From positions 620,001-684,000 of the forward strand of contig NZ_JALJXV010000001.1 in the NCBI RefSeq assembly GCF_024170285.1: DNA of 64,000 nucleotides, read 5' to 3'. Made by a program: the position numbers and the translations under genes. Under the pieces are notes generated by a model. The model did no database searches. It was not told the origin of the DNA and saw only the letters and a list, made by a program, of their open reading frames with translations. Each line of letters opens with the position of its first letter. The first letter of the stretch is position 1. Below, piece by piece: positions 17,410 to 25,091 of the stretch. The DNA comes from Natronocella acetinitrilica. Lineage in GTDB: Bacteria; Pseudomonadota; Gammaproteobacteria; Nitrococcales; Aquisalimonadaceae.

Positions 17410-18411
17410 TCAGCCGCCGCCGAATTGCTCGAAAAATCCCCGTACGGCGGTCCGTTCCGCACCGTTGCCGATGAGCAATGACAGGGCTATGCGTGCTTTC
17501 AACCCGGTCAGGCTTCCGGCACGGATCACGCCGCGCGCTGCCAGATCGATTTCTGCCCCAGGGTAGCCGTAGGTCTGCCGCAGAGTCCGGCCGCTTCCAG
17601 TGCGGCTGGCGATAATCACGGGAAAGTCCGGGCCCAGTTGCTCTAGCCGATCCGCCATGGTCGGATGCAGATGGCCCCCACCCATGCCGTCGAGTACCAG
17701 GCCCCGGTAACCGGCCCCTTGCAAGTGGTCAATAAGGCGACCGTCGTCGCCCAGGGCTGCTGGCAGCAGTGCCACCGGCGCGGGCTGTTGGCAACCGGCG
17801 GCGGCCCCGGCGCCGCGTCTGTCCGCGAGCGCTTCAAAATACACCGCGTCCTCGATGATCTCGCCCAGCGCGCCGCGCGGGGAGAAAAAGGCGTCTGGCC
17901 GTGACACATGCCGCTTGATCACCCGATCAGCGGCATGGATGGTGGCGTTCAATACCACCATCACGCCTCGATCTTTGGCCGCTGGATGGGCAGCCACCCG
18001 CATGGCGTCAAGAATATTGGCCGGCCCGTCGGCACCGGCCTGGCTCGGGTGGCGAAGAGCCCCGGTGACCACCACGGGTGCCGGCCAGGCGTGGAGCAGG
18101 TGCAAGCCAAAGGCGATCTCGTCGATGGTATCGGTGCCCTGGCTCACCACGACGCCGACGCAGCCATCGGCAAACGCAGCCGTGATCCCGGCGGCGATAT
18201 CAGGCAGATCCTCCAGGCCCAGGTGGGGACTGGGGACATTCTTCAGGTTGATCGGTCTTGGTCGGACCACAGAGTCCAGCCCCGGTACAGCGTCAAGCAG
18301 CGCAGTGGCATCCAGAGCTGGCATCACGCCGGAGTGCTCACTGCGGACCATGGCGATGGTGCCGCCAACGCCGAGGAGGGCGATTTCCGGTGGATTCTTT
18401 GATTCGACCAT
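17410..18411 (-). CDS. Asparaginase family protein
   Basis: A 333-residue asparaginase/glutaminase-fold amidohydrolase. Both active-site threonine motifs are present: GGTIA (Thr18) near the N-terminus and SQGTDTIDE (Thr93-Asp94). The GADGPANILDAM segment corresponds to the region after the second active-site stretch. The C-terminal half has a TGSGRT loop and lacks a signal peptide, suggesting a cytoplasmic type I-like enzyme that yields aspartate and ammonium. It converges on the ABC catabolic operon with zero spacing and is divergent from the BMP transporter operon, whose upstream region carries putative NtrC sites. All neighbours have a nitrogen-release theme. Confidence 0.9.
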   Translation of the reverse strand: MVESKNPPEIALLGVGGTIAMVRSEHSGVMPALDATALLDAVPGLDSVVRPRPINLKNVPSPHLGLEDLPDIAAGITAAFADGCVGVVVSQGTDTIDEIAFGLHLLHAWPAPVVVTGALRHPSQAGADGPANILDAMRVAAHPAAKDRGVMVVLNATIHAADRVIKRHVSRPDAFFSPRGALGEIIEDAVYFEALADRRGAGAAAGCQQPAPVALLPAALGDDGRLIDHLQGAGYRGLVLDGMGGGHLHPTMADRLEQLGPDFPVIIASRTGSGRTLRQTYGYPGAEIDLAARGVIRAGSLTGLKARIALSLLIGNGAERTAVRGFFEQFGGG

Positions 18412-18497
18412 GGGTCTTGCGATATCCGTTGCGACATTCGTAGACCGTCAGTGTACAGGCGATCGTCGGGAAGCCGGCAAGTGCTGCTCTCGTGCCG

Positions 18498-18514
18498 TGC
18501 ACCATTTGGGGTCA
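18498..18514 (+). promoter_or_regulatory. Putative NtrC-binding site 1
   Basis: TGCACC-ATTTG-GGGTCA keeps one perfect half of the NtrC consensus (TGCACC, five bases, GGTGCA) and a degraded second half. Its centre is about 120 nt upstream of the predicted sigma-54 start point, the usual enhancer position. Confidence 0.5.
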
Positions 18515-18518
18515 GTGC

Positions 18519-18533
18519 GCACCCTTTTGGGGC
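18519..18533 (+). promoter_or_regulatory. Putative NtrC-binding site 2
   Basis: GCACC-CTTTT-GGGGC differs by one base from the symmetric GCACC-N5-GGTGC core. Its centre lies 20 bp, about two helical turns, from that of site 1, which is the arrangement expected for cooperative binding of NtrC dimers on one DNA face. Confidence 0.5.
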
Positions 18534-18600
18534 CGCGTTTGTCAGGTTACCGCTGCCTCTTTCTGGTGCCACCGCCCTAGTGGCGCAACGCCGACGCGCT

Positions 18601-18616
18601 TGGCACGACTCCTGCT
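18601..18616 (+). promoter_or_regulatory. Putative sigma-54 promoter of the BMP transporter operon
   Basis: TGGCACG-ACTC-CTGCT matches the sigma-54 consensus TGGCACG-N4-TTGCW with one mismatch. The invariant GG (18602-18603) and GC (18614-18615) are exactly 12 nt apart. The predicted start of transcription is about 18626, leaving a leader of roughly 70 nt before ATG 18699. Together with the two upstream NtrC-like sites, it implies nitrogen-limitation control. Confidence 0.6.
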
Positions 18617-18698
18617 CCCACCGCCCCACGCGGATCGTCTTCCGCACGATCCCCGCACGAAACGGGGCGTCGAACCGAGTGAACGGGAGTCAGGACCA

Positions 18699-19844
18699 AT
18701 GACTGATCAGAAAAAGTATTCCCGGCGGGACATGTTGAAGATGTCCGCCAATGTGATGGGCATGGCCGGGATGATGGCTGTGCTTCCCGGCCTCGGCCTG
18801 CGGGCCGCGGCTGCCGGTGAGGAAATCACCGTGGGCTTCATCTACACCGGCCCCAGGGATGACTTTGGCTGGAACCAGGCCCACGCGGTTGCCGCCCGCC
18901 GCATCGCGGAACTGCCCGGCGTGCGCCTCATCGAGCAGGAAAACGTGCCGGAAACCAATGCCGTCGCCAACGTCATGGAAAGCATGATCCGACTGGATGG
19001 CGCCAAGGTGCTGTTCCCCACGTCGTTTGGCTACTGGCCCTTCATCCAGCGCCTGGCTCCCCGCTTCGACGACGTGCTGTTCGTGCATGCCGGCGGCCTC
19101 TGGAAAGACGGCGATGCCCCCAACACCATCGGTTATCGCGGCTTCATGGAAGAAGGGCATTACTGTGCGGGAATCGCCGCCGGTCGCATGACCGAGACCA
19201 ACCGCATTGCCTTCATAGGCTCGCTGCCCCTCTATTTCATTTTCAACAACTGCAACGGTTTCACCCTGGGTGCCCGATCGGTGAATCCGGACGTGACCTG
19301 CCGCGTGATCATCACCGGCGACTGGAACGATCCGGTGCGGGAAGCGGAGGCCGTGAACAGCCTGGTGGACCAGGGTGTTGATGTCATCGTGGCCAATACT
19401 GATAGCCCGCAGGTCTGCATCGAAACCGCCGAGCGTCGCGGCATCTACAGCTGTGGCTACCACACCGACCAGAGCAGTCTGGCCCCCAACGGCTTCCTCA
19501 CCGGTGCCGAGTGGAACTGGGCCCGGGGCGCGGATTTCGTCGAGGCCTGGCGCGGCGACGGGGACTACCCGAACCTCTACCGGGGCGGTTTCGCCCGCGA
19601 CATGGTGTCCCTGAGCCCCTTCGGCGCCAACGTGCCGGAGGATGTCCGCGAAGAGGTGCTGGCTGCACGCCAGGGTTTCGTCGACGACACCCTGCCCCTC
19701 TACGCCGGCCCGCTGCGGGATAACGAGGGCAACACCATCCTCGAAGAAGGCGAAGTGGTCAGCAATACCGATCACGAGTTCAAGGTTGGCGTCGACTGGC
19801 TGGTGGAAGGCGCGATTGGCCGCACCGGGCTCGGCGATAGTTGA
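18699..19844 (+). CDS. BMP family ABC transporter substrate-binding protein
   Basis: A 381-residue periplasmic nucleoside-type binding protein of the Bmp/PnrA/Med family. The start at ATG 18699 gives a Tat-like signal (SRRDMLKMSANVMGMAGMM) ending near LRAAAAG. Mature family motifs include VGFIYTGPRDDFGWNQAH, FPTSFGYWPF, GYRGFMEEGHYCAGIAAG, and GVDVIVANTDSPQ. Relatives bind purine nucleosides or similar compounds. It is followed after a hairpin by two permeases, a two-domain ATPase and an aminohydrolase. A sigma-54/NtrC-like promoter precedes it, so it is probably used for nitrogen scavenging. Confidence 0.92.
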   Translation: MTDQKKYSRRDMLKMSANVMGMAGMMAVLPGLGLRAAAAGEEITVGFIYTGPRDDFGWNQAHAVAARRIAELPGVRLIEQENVPETNAVANVMESMIRLDGAKVLFPTSFGYWPFIQRLAPRFDDVLFVHAGGLWKDGDAPNTIGYRGFMEEGHYCAGIAAGRMTETNRIAFIGSLPLYFIFNNCNGFTLGARSVNPDVTCRVIITGDWNDPVREAEAVNSLVDQGVDVIVANTDSPQVCIETAERRGIYSCGYHTDQSSLAPNGFLTGAEWNWARGADFVEAWRGDGDYPNLYRGGFARDMVSLSPFGANVPEDVREEVLAARQGFVDDTLPLYAGPLRDNEGNTILEEGEVVSNTDHEFKVGVDWLVEGAIGRTGLGDS

Positions 19845-19855
19845 GCTCTGCCCAC

Positions 19856-19880
19856 GGCCGCGGCGTGATCCGTCGCGGCC
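19856..19880 (+). other. Intercistronic hairpin after the BMP binding-protein gene
   Basis: A 7-bp stem GGCCGCG paired with CGCGGCC, with an 11-nt loop, lies just after the binding-protein stop and ahead of the permease Shine-Dalgarno (ACGGAGG, 19894-19900). It mirrors the hairpin in the oligopeptide operon and probably raises binding-protein expression relative to the channel. Confidence 0.5.
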
Positions 19881-19906
19881 GATCCCACTCTCCACGGAGG
19901 CTTGCC

Positions 19907-20974
19907 ATGTTCATCCGCCCTGGCGGTAGCCTGGAAGCGGCCATCCTGTTCTTCTCGGCGCTGCTGTTCACATTGTTCGTGTTCGGCGTGTTGGTCACAG
20001 CCCTGGGCCATGATCCGTTCGCCGTCTACTACACCCTTTACCTGGGTGGGTTCGGCACCTGGTTCTCGTTGCAGGACACGCTGATTCAGGCGGCACCGCT
20101 GATGCTGACCGCGCTGTGCACGGCGATACCTGCACGGGCCGGACTGCTCATCATTGGTAACGAGGGGGCCCTGGTGCTGGGTGGCGTTGCCGCCGTAGTT
20201 GCGGGGGTGGCCATGGCCGGCGCACCGCCGCTGCTCGCCGTGATCGTGATCCTGGCGTCCGCCTCACTGGCCGGCGCGCTGTGGATCGGCTCGGCCGGAC
20301 TGCTCAAGCACTACCGTGGCGTCAACGAGGTGATTGCCACGCTACTCATGAACTACATCGCCATCGCCATCATGATGCACCTGGTGACCGGGCCGATTCG
20401 CGACTACGCGCAGGTTCTCAAGCCATCAAGCTGGAGCATTCCCTTCGAGTTCATGGTTGGCACCATTCCCGGCACCACCGTGCACTGGGGGCTTGTGATC
20501 GGCATGGTGGTCTGCCTCTTTGCCTTCGTGCTGATGCGCTACACGACGTTTGGCTTTTCCGCCGATGTGCTGGGCGGAAACAATCGCGCGGCGCAGGCCG
20601 TGGGCCTGCCGGTGGCGAAGCTCACGCTGTTGACCTGCCTGCTGGGTGGCGCGGCTGCCGGGCTCGCCGGTGGTATCGAAATCGTTGCCGTCCACGGCTA
20701 CGCCAGCAACTCCCTGGTGGTCGGGTTCGGTTACGCCGGCATCCTGGTCGCCTTCGCCGCCCGACACAATCCCCTGGCCATCATTCTGGTCGCCATTCTA
20801 CTCGGTGGCATAGCAGCCAGTGGTGGCCTCCTGCAGCGCCGATTCGATCTCCCCGACGCCGCCACCCTGCTCTTCCAGGGGCTGCTTTTCATGTCGGTGC
20901 TGGCCACCACCACGCTTTACGGCCTGCTCGGGCCGTGGCTCAACCGCAAGGTGCTCCGCCATGGAAATGGATGA
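19907..20974 (+). CDS. ABC transporter permease, nucleoside/BMP type
   Basis: A 355-residue inner-membrane permease of the BPD_transp_2 family. The ATG at 19907 has ACGGAGG seven bases upstream. Recognisable stretches include LMLTALCTAIPARAGLLIIG, NEGALVLGG, KHYRGVNEVIATLLMNYIAI and the coupling loop LGGNNRAAQAVGLPV. The last two resemble the YufP/RnsC-type permeases of nucleoside importers. It overlaps the second permease gene by 14 nt. Confidence 0.93.
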   Translation: MFIRPGGSLEAAILFFSALLFTLFVFGVLVTALGHDPFAVYYTLYLGGFGTWFSLQDTLIQAAPLMLTALCTAIPARAGLLIIGNEGALVLGGVAAVVAGVAMAGAPPLLAVIVILASASLAGALWIGSAGLLKHYRGVNEVIATLLMNYIAIAIMMHLVTGPIRDYAQVLKPSSWSIPFEFMVGTIPGTTVHWGLVIGMVVCLFAFVLMRYTTFGFSADVLGGNNRAAQAVGLPVAKLTLLTCLLGGAAAGLAGGIEIVAVHGYASNSLVVGFGYAGILVAFAARHNPLAIILVAILLGGIAASGGLLQRRFDLPDAATLLFQGLLFMSVLATTTLYGLLGPWLNRKVLRHGNG

Positions 20975-21938
20975 AGCGATGGAGATGACCGAAGACCTGG
21001 TGGAGGTCGGACAGGCCTTCGCCGATCTGGGCTGGTGGGGCGTGCTGATCGCCGTGCTCGGTGGCGCCATCCGTGTGTCCACGCCGTACCTGTTCGTCAG
21101 CCTGGGCGAGACCATCACCGAGAAGGGCGGCCGTCTGAACCTGGGCCTGGAAGGCACGCTGGTGCTGGGCGCCGTAGCCGCGTTCGCCATCTCATACATG
21201 ACCGGCAACCCCTGGCTCGGGGTCGCTGCCGCCGGCGTCGCCGGTGCCATACTTGGCGTGGTGCACGCACTGATCTGCAACCTGCCCCGGGTGAATGACA
21301 TCGCGGTGGGCATCGCACTGTTCATCTTCGGCACCGGCGCGGCCTTTTTCATCGGCAAACCCTATATCCAGCTTTCGGCGCCCCAGGTACCCTCGGTGCC
21401 CCTGGGATTCTGGAGCGATATCCCGGCGATACAGTCGGCGCTGAATATCAACGTGTTGTTCATCATCGGTGTGATCTGCGTTCCGCTGATCCACTGGGGC
21501 ATGAACAGCACTCGCTGGGGGCTCATGCTCCGCACCGTGGGTGACAGCGAGCAGGCTGCCCGCGCCGTTGGCTATCAGATTCGTCTGGTGCGCACACTGG
21601 GCACGGCAGCTGGTGGTTTCCTCTCCGGCATGGGCGGCGCGTTCCTGTCCTTGTATTACCCCGGCACCTGGAACGAATCACTCTCCAGCGGCCAGGGCCT
21701 GATGGCTGTGGCACTGGTGATCTTCGCCCGCTGGAATCCCTGGTACTGCTTCTATGCCTCGCTGCTGTTCGGCGGTGCCACGGCGCTGGGGCCGGCACTG
21801 CAGTCGGTGGGCATCACCGATAACTACTACCTGTACAACGCGGCTCCCTACGTGTTGACCCTGGCGCTGCTGATCTACAGCTCGTCCACCAAGCACAAGC
21901 TTGCCGGCGCACCGGGCGAGCTCAGCATCAGCAGGTGA
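20961..21938 (+). CDS. ABC transporter permease, second subunit (nucleoside/BMP type)
   Basis: A 325-residue membrane protein of the RnsD/YufQ-like group. It contains SLGETITEKGGRLNLGLEGT, the motif typical of the second permease in BMP systems, followed by NLPRVNDIAVGIALF and the coupling loop VGDSEQAARAVGYQIRLVRT. The ATG at 20961 overlaps the preceding gene by 14 nt; a second in-frame ATG at 20967 is an alternative. It pairs with the previous permease to form the channel and is 4 nt from the ATPase gene. Confidence 0.92.
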   Translation: MEMDEAMEMTEDLVEVGQAFADLGWWGVLIAVLGGAIRVSTPYLFVSLGETITEKGGRLNLGLEGTLVLGAVAAFAISYMTGNPWLGVAAAGVAGAILGVVHALICNLPRVNDIAVGIALFIFGTGAAFFIGKPYIQLSAPQVPSVPLGFWSDIPAIQSALNINVLFIIGVICVPLIHWGMNSTRWGLMLRTVGDSEQAARAVGYQIRLVRTLGTAAGGFLSGMGGAFLSLYYPGTWNESLSSGQGLMAVALVIFARWNPWYCFYASLLFGGATALGPALQSVGITDNYYLYNAAPYVLTLALLIYSSSTKHKLAGAPGELSISR

Positions 21939-21942
21939 CGTG

Positions 21943-23529
21943 ATGGATATCGGAAACGAAACGCTGGAGACACTGGGCCGTGAGCCGGCGCCGTCGGTGT
22001 CGGTGTGGAAGCTGGGCAAGCGCTTCGGTGAGTTGCAGGCGCTGGATGACGTCAGCCTGGAATTCGACAGCGGCTGCTTTCACGCCATTCTCGGCGAGAA
22101 CGGCGCCGGCAAGAGCACCCTGGTGAAGTGCATGCTGGGCTTCTACACCCCCACCACGGGTAGCGTGTCGGTGAACCGCAAGGAGCGGGAGATCCGCACG
22201 CCGAGGGAGGCCCACCAGGCAGGGCTGGGTATGGTTTACCAGCACTTCACCCTGGTGCCCAGCATGACCGTGGCGGAAAACCTGGTGCTGGGGCTGGACC
22301 CGGTGCCGGCATTCGTGTCCTGGCGTCAGCAGCGGGAGGCCATGGCGGCCTTCATCGAGAAAACTCCGTTCAACATCGACATTGATCGGCAGGTTTCCAC
22401 GCTGGCAGCCGGCGAGAAGCAGAAGCTCGAGATCATCAAGCAGCTTTACCTGGGGCGGCGCTTCATCGTGCTCGACGAGCCCACCAGCGTGCTGACACCT
22501 GCAGAGGCGGATCAGATCCTCGGGCTGATGCGCGAGCTCACCGACAGCGGCGTGATCAGCGTGGTGCTGATCACCCACAAGCTGCGGGAAGTGCAGCGTT
22601 TCGCCCGGGAGGTCTCGGTGTTGCGTGGCGGCCGATACGTCGGCGGTGGTGCCGTTGCCGACTACTCCATGGATGCCCTGGCCGAGCTGATGGTTGGGCG
22701 AGACCGCATTCCTGAGGCCGCCCCCCGCACCGGTGCCCAGCGGGGGGGCGTGGTGCTCTCGATTCGGGATCTGGCGGTGGACAGCGATCGTGGCGTCCCT
22801 GCGGTGCGTGACGTCAGCCTGGACGTGCGGGCCGGAGAGATTCTCGGGGTCGCCGGCGTATCCGGCAACGGGCAGCGGGAACTGGTAGAGACCCTGGCCG
22901 GACAGCGCCCGCGGGTCAGTGGCGAAATCATGCTGAACGGCGAGAGTTTCCGTCCCCGTCGGCAGTTCCTGCGCAAACACGGTGTCTACCTGCTATCCGA
23001 AGAACCGTTGCACAATAGTGCGGTAAAAACCATGTCGGTGGCGGATAACCTCGCCTTGCGCAATTTCGATGAGCCCGAGCTGACCACCGGTGGCGGTTAC
23101 TTTGTGCGCCGTGGCGCCATTCGCCGCCAGGCGGAACGCCTCATTGATGACTACGGAATCCGCACCCAGGGTGCCGAGGCCCGACTCGATACACTCTCCG
23201 GCGGCAACGTGCAGCGCACCGTGCTGGCACGGGAGCTGTCCGGCAATGTCTCCCTGCTGATCGCCCAGAACCCCTGTTTCGGACTCGACCTCGCCGCTGT
23301 CGCCGAGATCCGCAACCGCATCGTGGCCGCGCGCAACAAGGGCGCATCCGTGCTGCTGATCAGCGAGGATCTGGACGAGATACTGGAACTCTCGGACCGC
23401 ATCGTGGTGATGTTCGACGGTGCCGTGGCCTACGAAACCGATCGTGAAACCGCGGATGTACGGACCATCGGCCGCTACATGGCCAGCAACCAGGGTCTTG
23501 AGGTGAGCGCCACGGACCAGGAGGCGTGA
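21943..23529 (+). CDS. ABC transporter ATP-binding protein with two NBDs, nucleoside/BMP type
   Basis: A 528-residue protein with two nucleotide-binding domains. Domain 1 has Walker A GENGAGKSTL, Q-loop QHFTLVP, a noncanonical signature TLAAGEKQKLE, and Walker B RFIVLDEPTSVLTP. Domain 2 has a degenerate P-loop GVSGNGQREL, signature LSGGNVQRTVLAREL, and LLIAQNPCFGLD in place of the usual DEP box. This asymmetry is normal for the RbsA/MglA and BMP-type ATPases, where one site is catalytic. It energises the two upstream permeases and its stop overlaps the start of the aminohydrolase gene (TGATG). Confidence 0.94.
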   Translation: MDIGNETLETLGREPAPSVSVWKLGKRFGELQALDDVSLEFDSGCFHAILGENGAGKSTLVKCMLGFYTPTTGSVSVNRKEREIRTPREAHQAGLGMVYQHFTLVPSMTVAENLVLGLDPVPAFVSWRQQREAMAAFIEKTPFNIDIDRQVSTLAAGEKQKLEIIKQLYLGRRFIVLDEPTSVLTPAEADQILGLMRELTDSGVISVVLITHKLREVQRFAREVSVLRGGRYVGGGAVADYSMDALAELMVGRDRIPEAAPRTGAQRGGVVLSIRDLAVDSDRGVPAVRDVSLDVRAGEILGVAGVSGNGQRELVETLAGQRPRVSGEIMLNGESFRPRRQFLRKHGVYLLSEEPLHNSAVKTMSVADNLALRNFDEPELTTGGGYFVRRGAIRRQAERLIDDYGIRTQGAEARLDTLSGGNVQRTVLARELSGNVSLLIAQNPCFGLDLAAVAEIRNRIVAARNKGASVLLISEDLDEILELSDRIVVMFDGAVAYETDRETADVRTIGRYMASNQGLEVSATDQEA

Positions 23530-25037
23530 TGCATGCTGCCCAGAGTGTGGTGATACGTGGCGGGCGGGTGATGGACATCGCCCACCGCGGCGCGCCCTTG
23601 CTCGATATCCTGGTGCTGGACGGCGTGATCCACGAGATCGGCCCGCCGGGCCTTGCCGCACCAGCCGGAGTCGTCGAGGTGGATGCCACTGATCGGCTGC
23701 TGATACCGGGGCTGGTGAACGGCCACACCCACGCCCACGGTGCGCTGGGCAAGGGGCTGGTGCCGGATCGCTCCACTCTGGAGCTGTTCCTGACCATGGT
23801 GCCCGCCCTGAGCGGCAACCGGTCCCTGGAAGACAAGTACCTGACAGCCCAACTCGCCGCCTGCGAAATGGTGCGCAAGGGCTGCACCACCTGCATGGAC
23901 CTGTTCGCCGAGTTCCCCCTGCCCACCGTGGAGGGGGTGGATGCCGTGGCCCGAGCCTACGGCGACGTGGGCATGCGCGCAGTCATCGCTCCCATGATGG
24001 CGGATCGCACGCTCTACCAGGCTCTGCCCGGGCTCATGGACGCGCTGCCCGAGGGGCTGCGCGAGGAAGTCGCCGGCCTGAGCATGGCACCCCATGAAGC
24101 CAGCCTGGAGGCCAGCGAACGCATACTCCGCGACTGGTCCCACGATACAAGCCGGATTCGTCCCGCCCTGGCTCCGACCATCCCCATGCACTGCTCCGAC
24201 GCGTTTCTGCAAGGCTGTGATCGTCTCGCCCGGGACCATGGAGTATCACTGCAGACCCACCTGGCGGAATCGAAAAGTCAGGCAATACGCGGCATGGAAC
24301 GCTACGGACGTACCCTGACGGCGCACCTGGAGGAGCTCGGCCTGCTCGGGCCCCACCTCAGCGCAGCCCATGGCGTCTGGCTGGATGACGACGACATGGC
24401 CCGGCTGGCGCACCATGGTTCTGCGGTGGTCCACAACCCGCTCAGCAACCTGCGCCTGGGCTCGGGCCTGGCGCCGCTGCGCTCCATGCTGGACCGGGGC
24501 ATGACGGTGGGGCTGGGAACCGATGCCGCCAACACCTCCGATACCCAGAACATGTTCGAAGTGACCCGCATCGCCAGCTACCTGTCCCGCATCCAACTGC
24601 CGGACCACGACCGCTGGCTCGGTAGTGACGAAGTGCTGCGCCTGGCCACCGAGGGCAGCGCACAGGCGCTGGGCTTCGGCGACAGCATTGGACGGCTGGC
24701 CGTCGGCGCCCATGCCGACATCGTGTTCCTGCGTCTGGATCACATCGACTACTGGCCGCTGCGCGACCCGGTGATGCAGGTGGTGAACACCGAATCTGGT
24801 GGCGCCGTTGACAGCGTCATGGTGGATGGCCGGCTGATCCTCGACCATGGCCGCTTCACGACCATCGATGAGGCACGGCTGCGCGCAGATGTGGAGCGTG
24901 CGGTGGAGCGCCTCGATCCCGCCAGCGAGGGCGCGATGGCCTTCGCCCACCGGGTTCGAGAGTTCGTCGGCGCTTTCTGCGTCGCCAACACCTGCAGCCA
25001 CTACCACGTGGAGCGGCGGCTGGACCCGCACTCGTAA
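23529..25037 (+). CDS. Amidohydrolase family protein, TRZ/ATZ-like aminohydrolase or deaminase
   Basis: A 502-residue metal-dependent hydrolase of the guanine/8-oxoguanine deaminase and triazine hydrolase group. Metal and catalytic residues are visible in NGHTHAHGALGKG (HxH), QTHLAESK, LSAAHGVWLDDDD and GLGTDAANTSD. The C-terminal segment is longer than in many family members. The ATG at 23529 overlaps the ATPase stop; a GTG directly before it is also possible. Its coupling to a nucleoside-type importer suggests deamination or dechlorination of an imported nitrogen heterocycle to release ammonium. Family is certain; substrate is inferred. Confidence 0.9.
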   Translation: MHAAQSVVIRGGRVMDIAHRGAPLLDILVLDGVIHEIGPPGLAAPAGVVEVDATDRLLIPGLVNGHTHAHGALGKGLVPDRSTLELFLTMVPALSGNRSLEDKYLTAQLAACEMVRKGCTTCMDLFAEFPLPTVEGVDAVARAYGDVGMRAVIAPMMADRTLYQALPGLMDALPEGLREEVAGLSMAPHEASLEASERILRDWSHDTSRIRPALAPTIPMHCSDAFLQGCDRLARDHGVSLQTHLAESKSQAIRGMERYGRTLTAHLEELGLLGPHLSAAHGVWLDDDDMARLAHHGSAVVHNPLSNLRLGSGLAPLRSMLDRGMTVGLGTDAANTSDTQNMFEVTRIASYLSRIQLPDHDRWLGSDEVLRLATEGSAQALGFGDSIGRLAVGAHADIVFLRLDHIDYWPLRDPVMQVVNTESGGAVDSVMVDGRLILDHGRFTTIDEARLRADVERAVERLDPASEGAMAFAHRVREFVGAFCVANTCSHYHVERRLDPHS

Positions 25038-25091
25038 GCCCATCCCTGCCGGTCGTCGGACAGACCAATCGACTGCCTGGATTCCCGCTGT

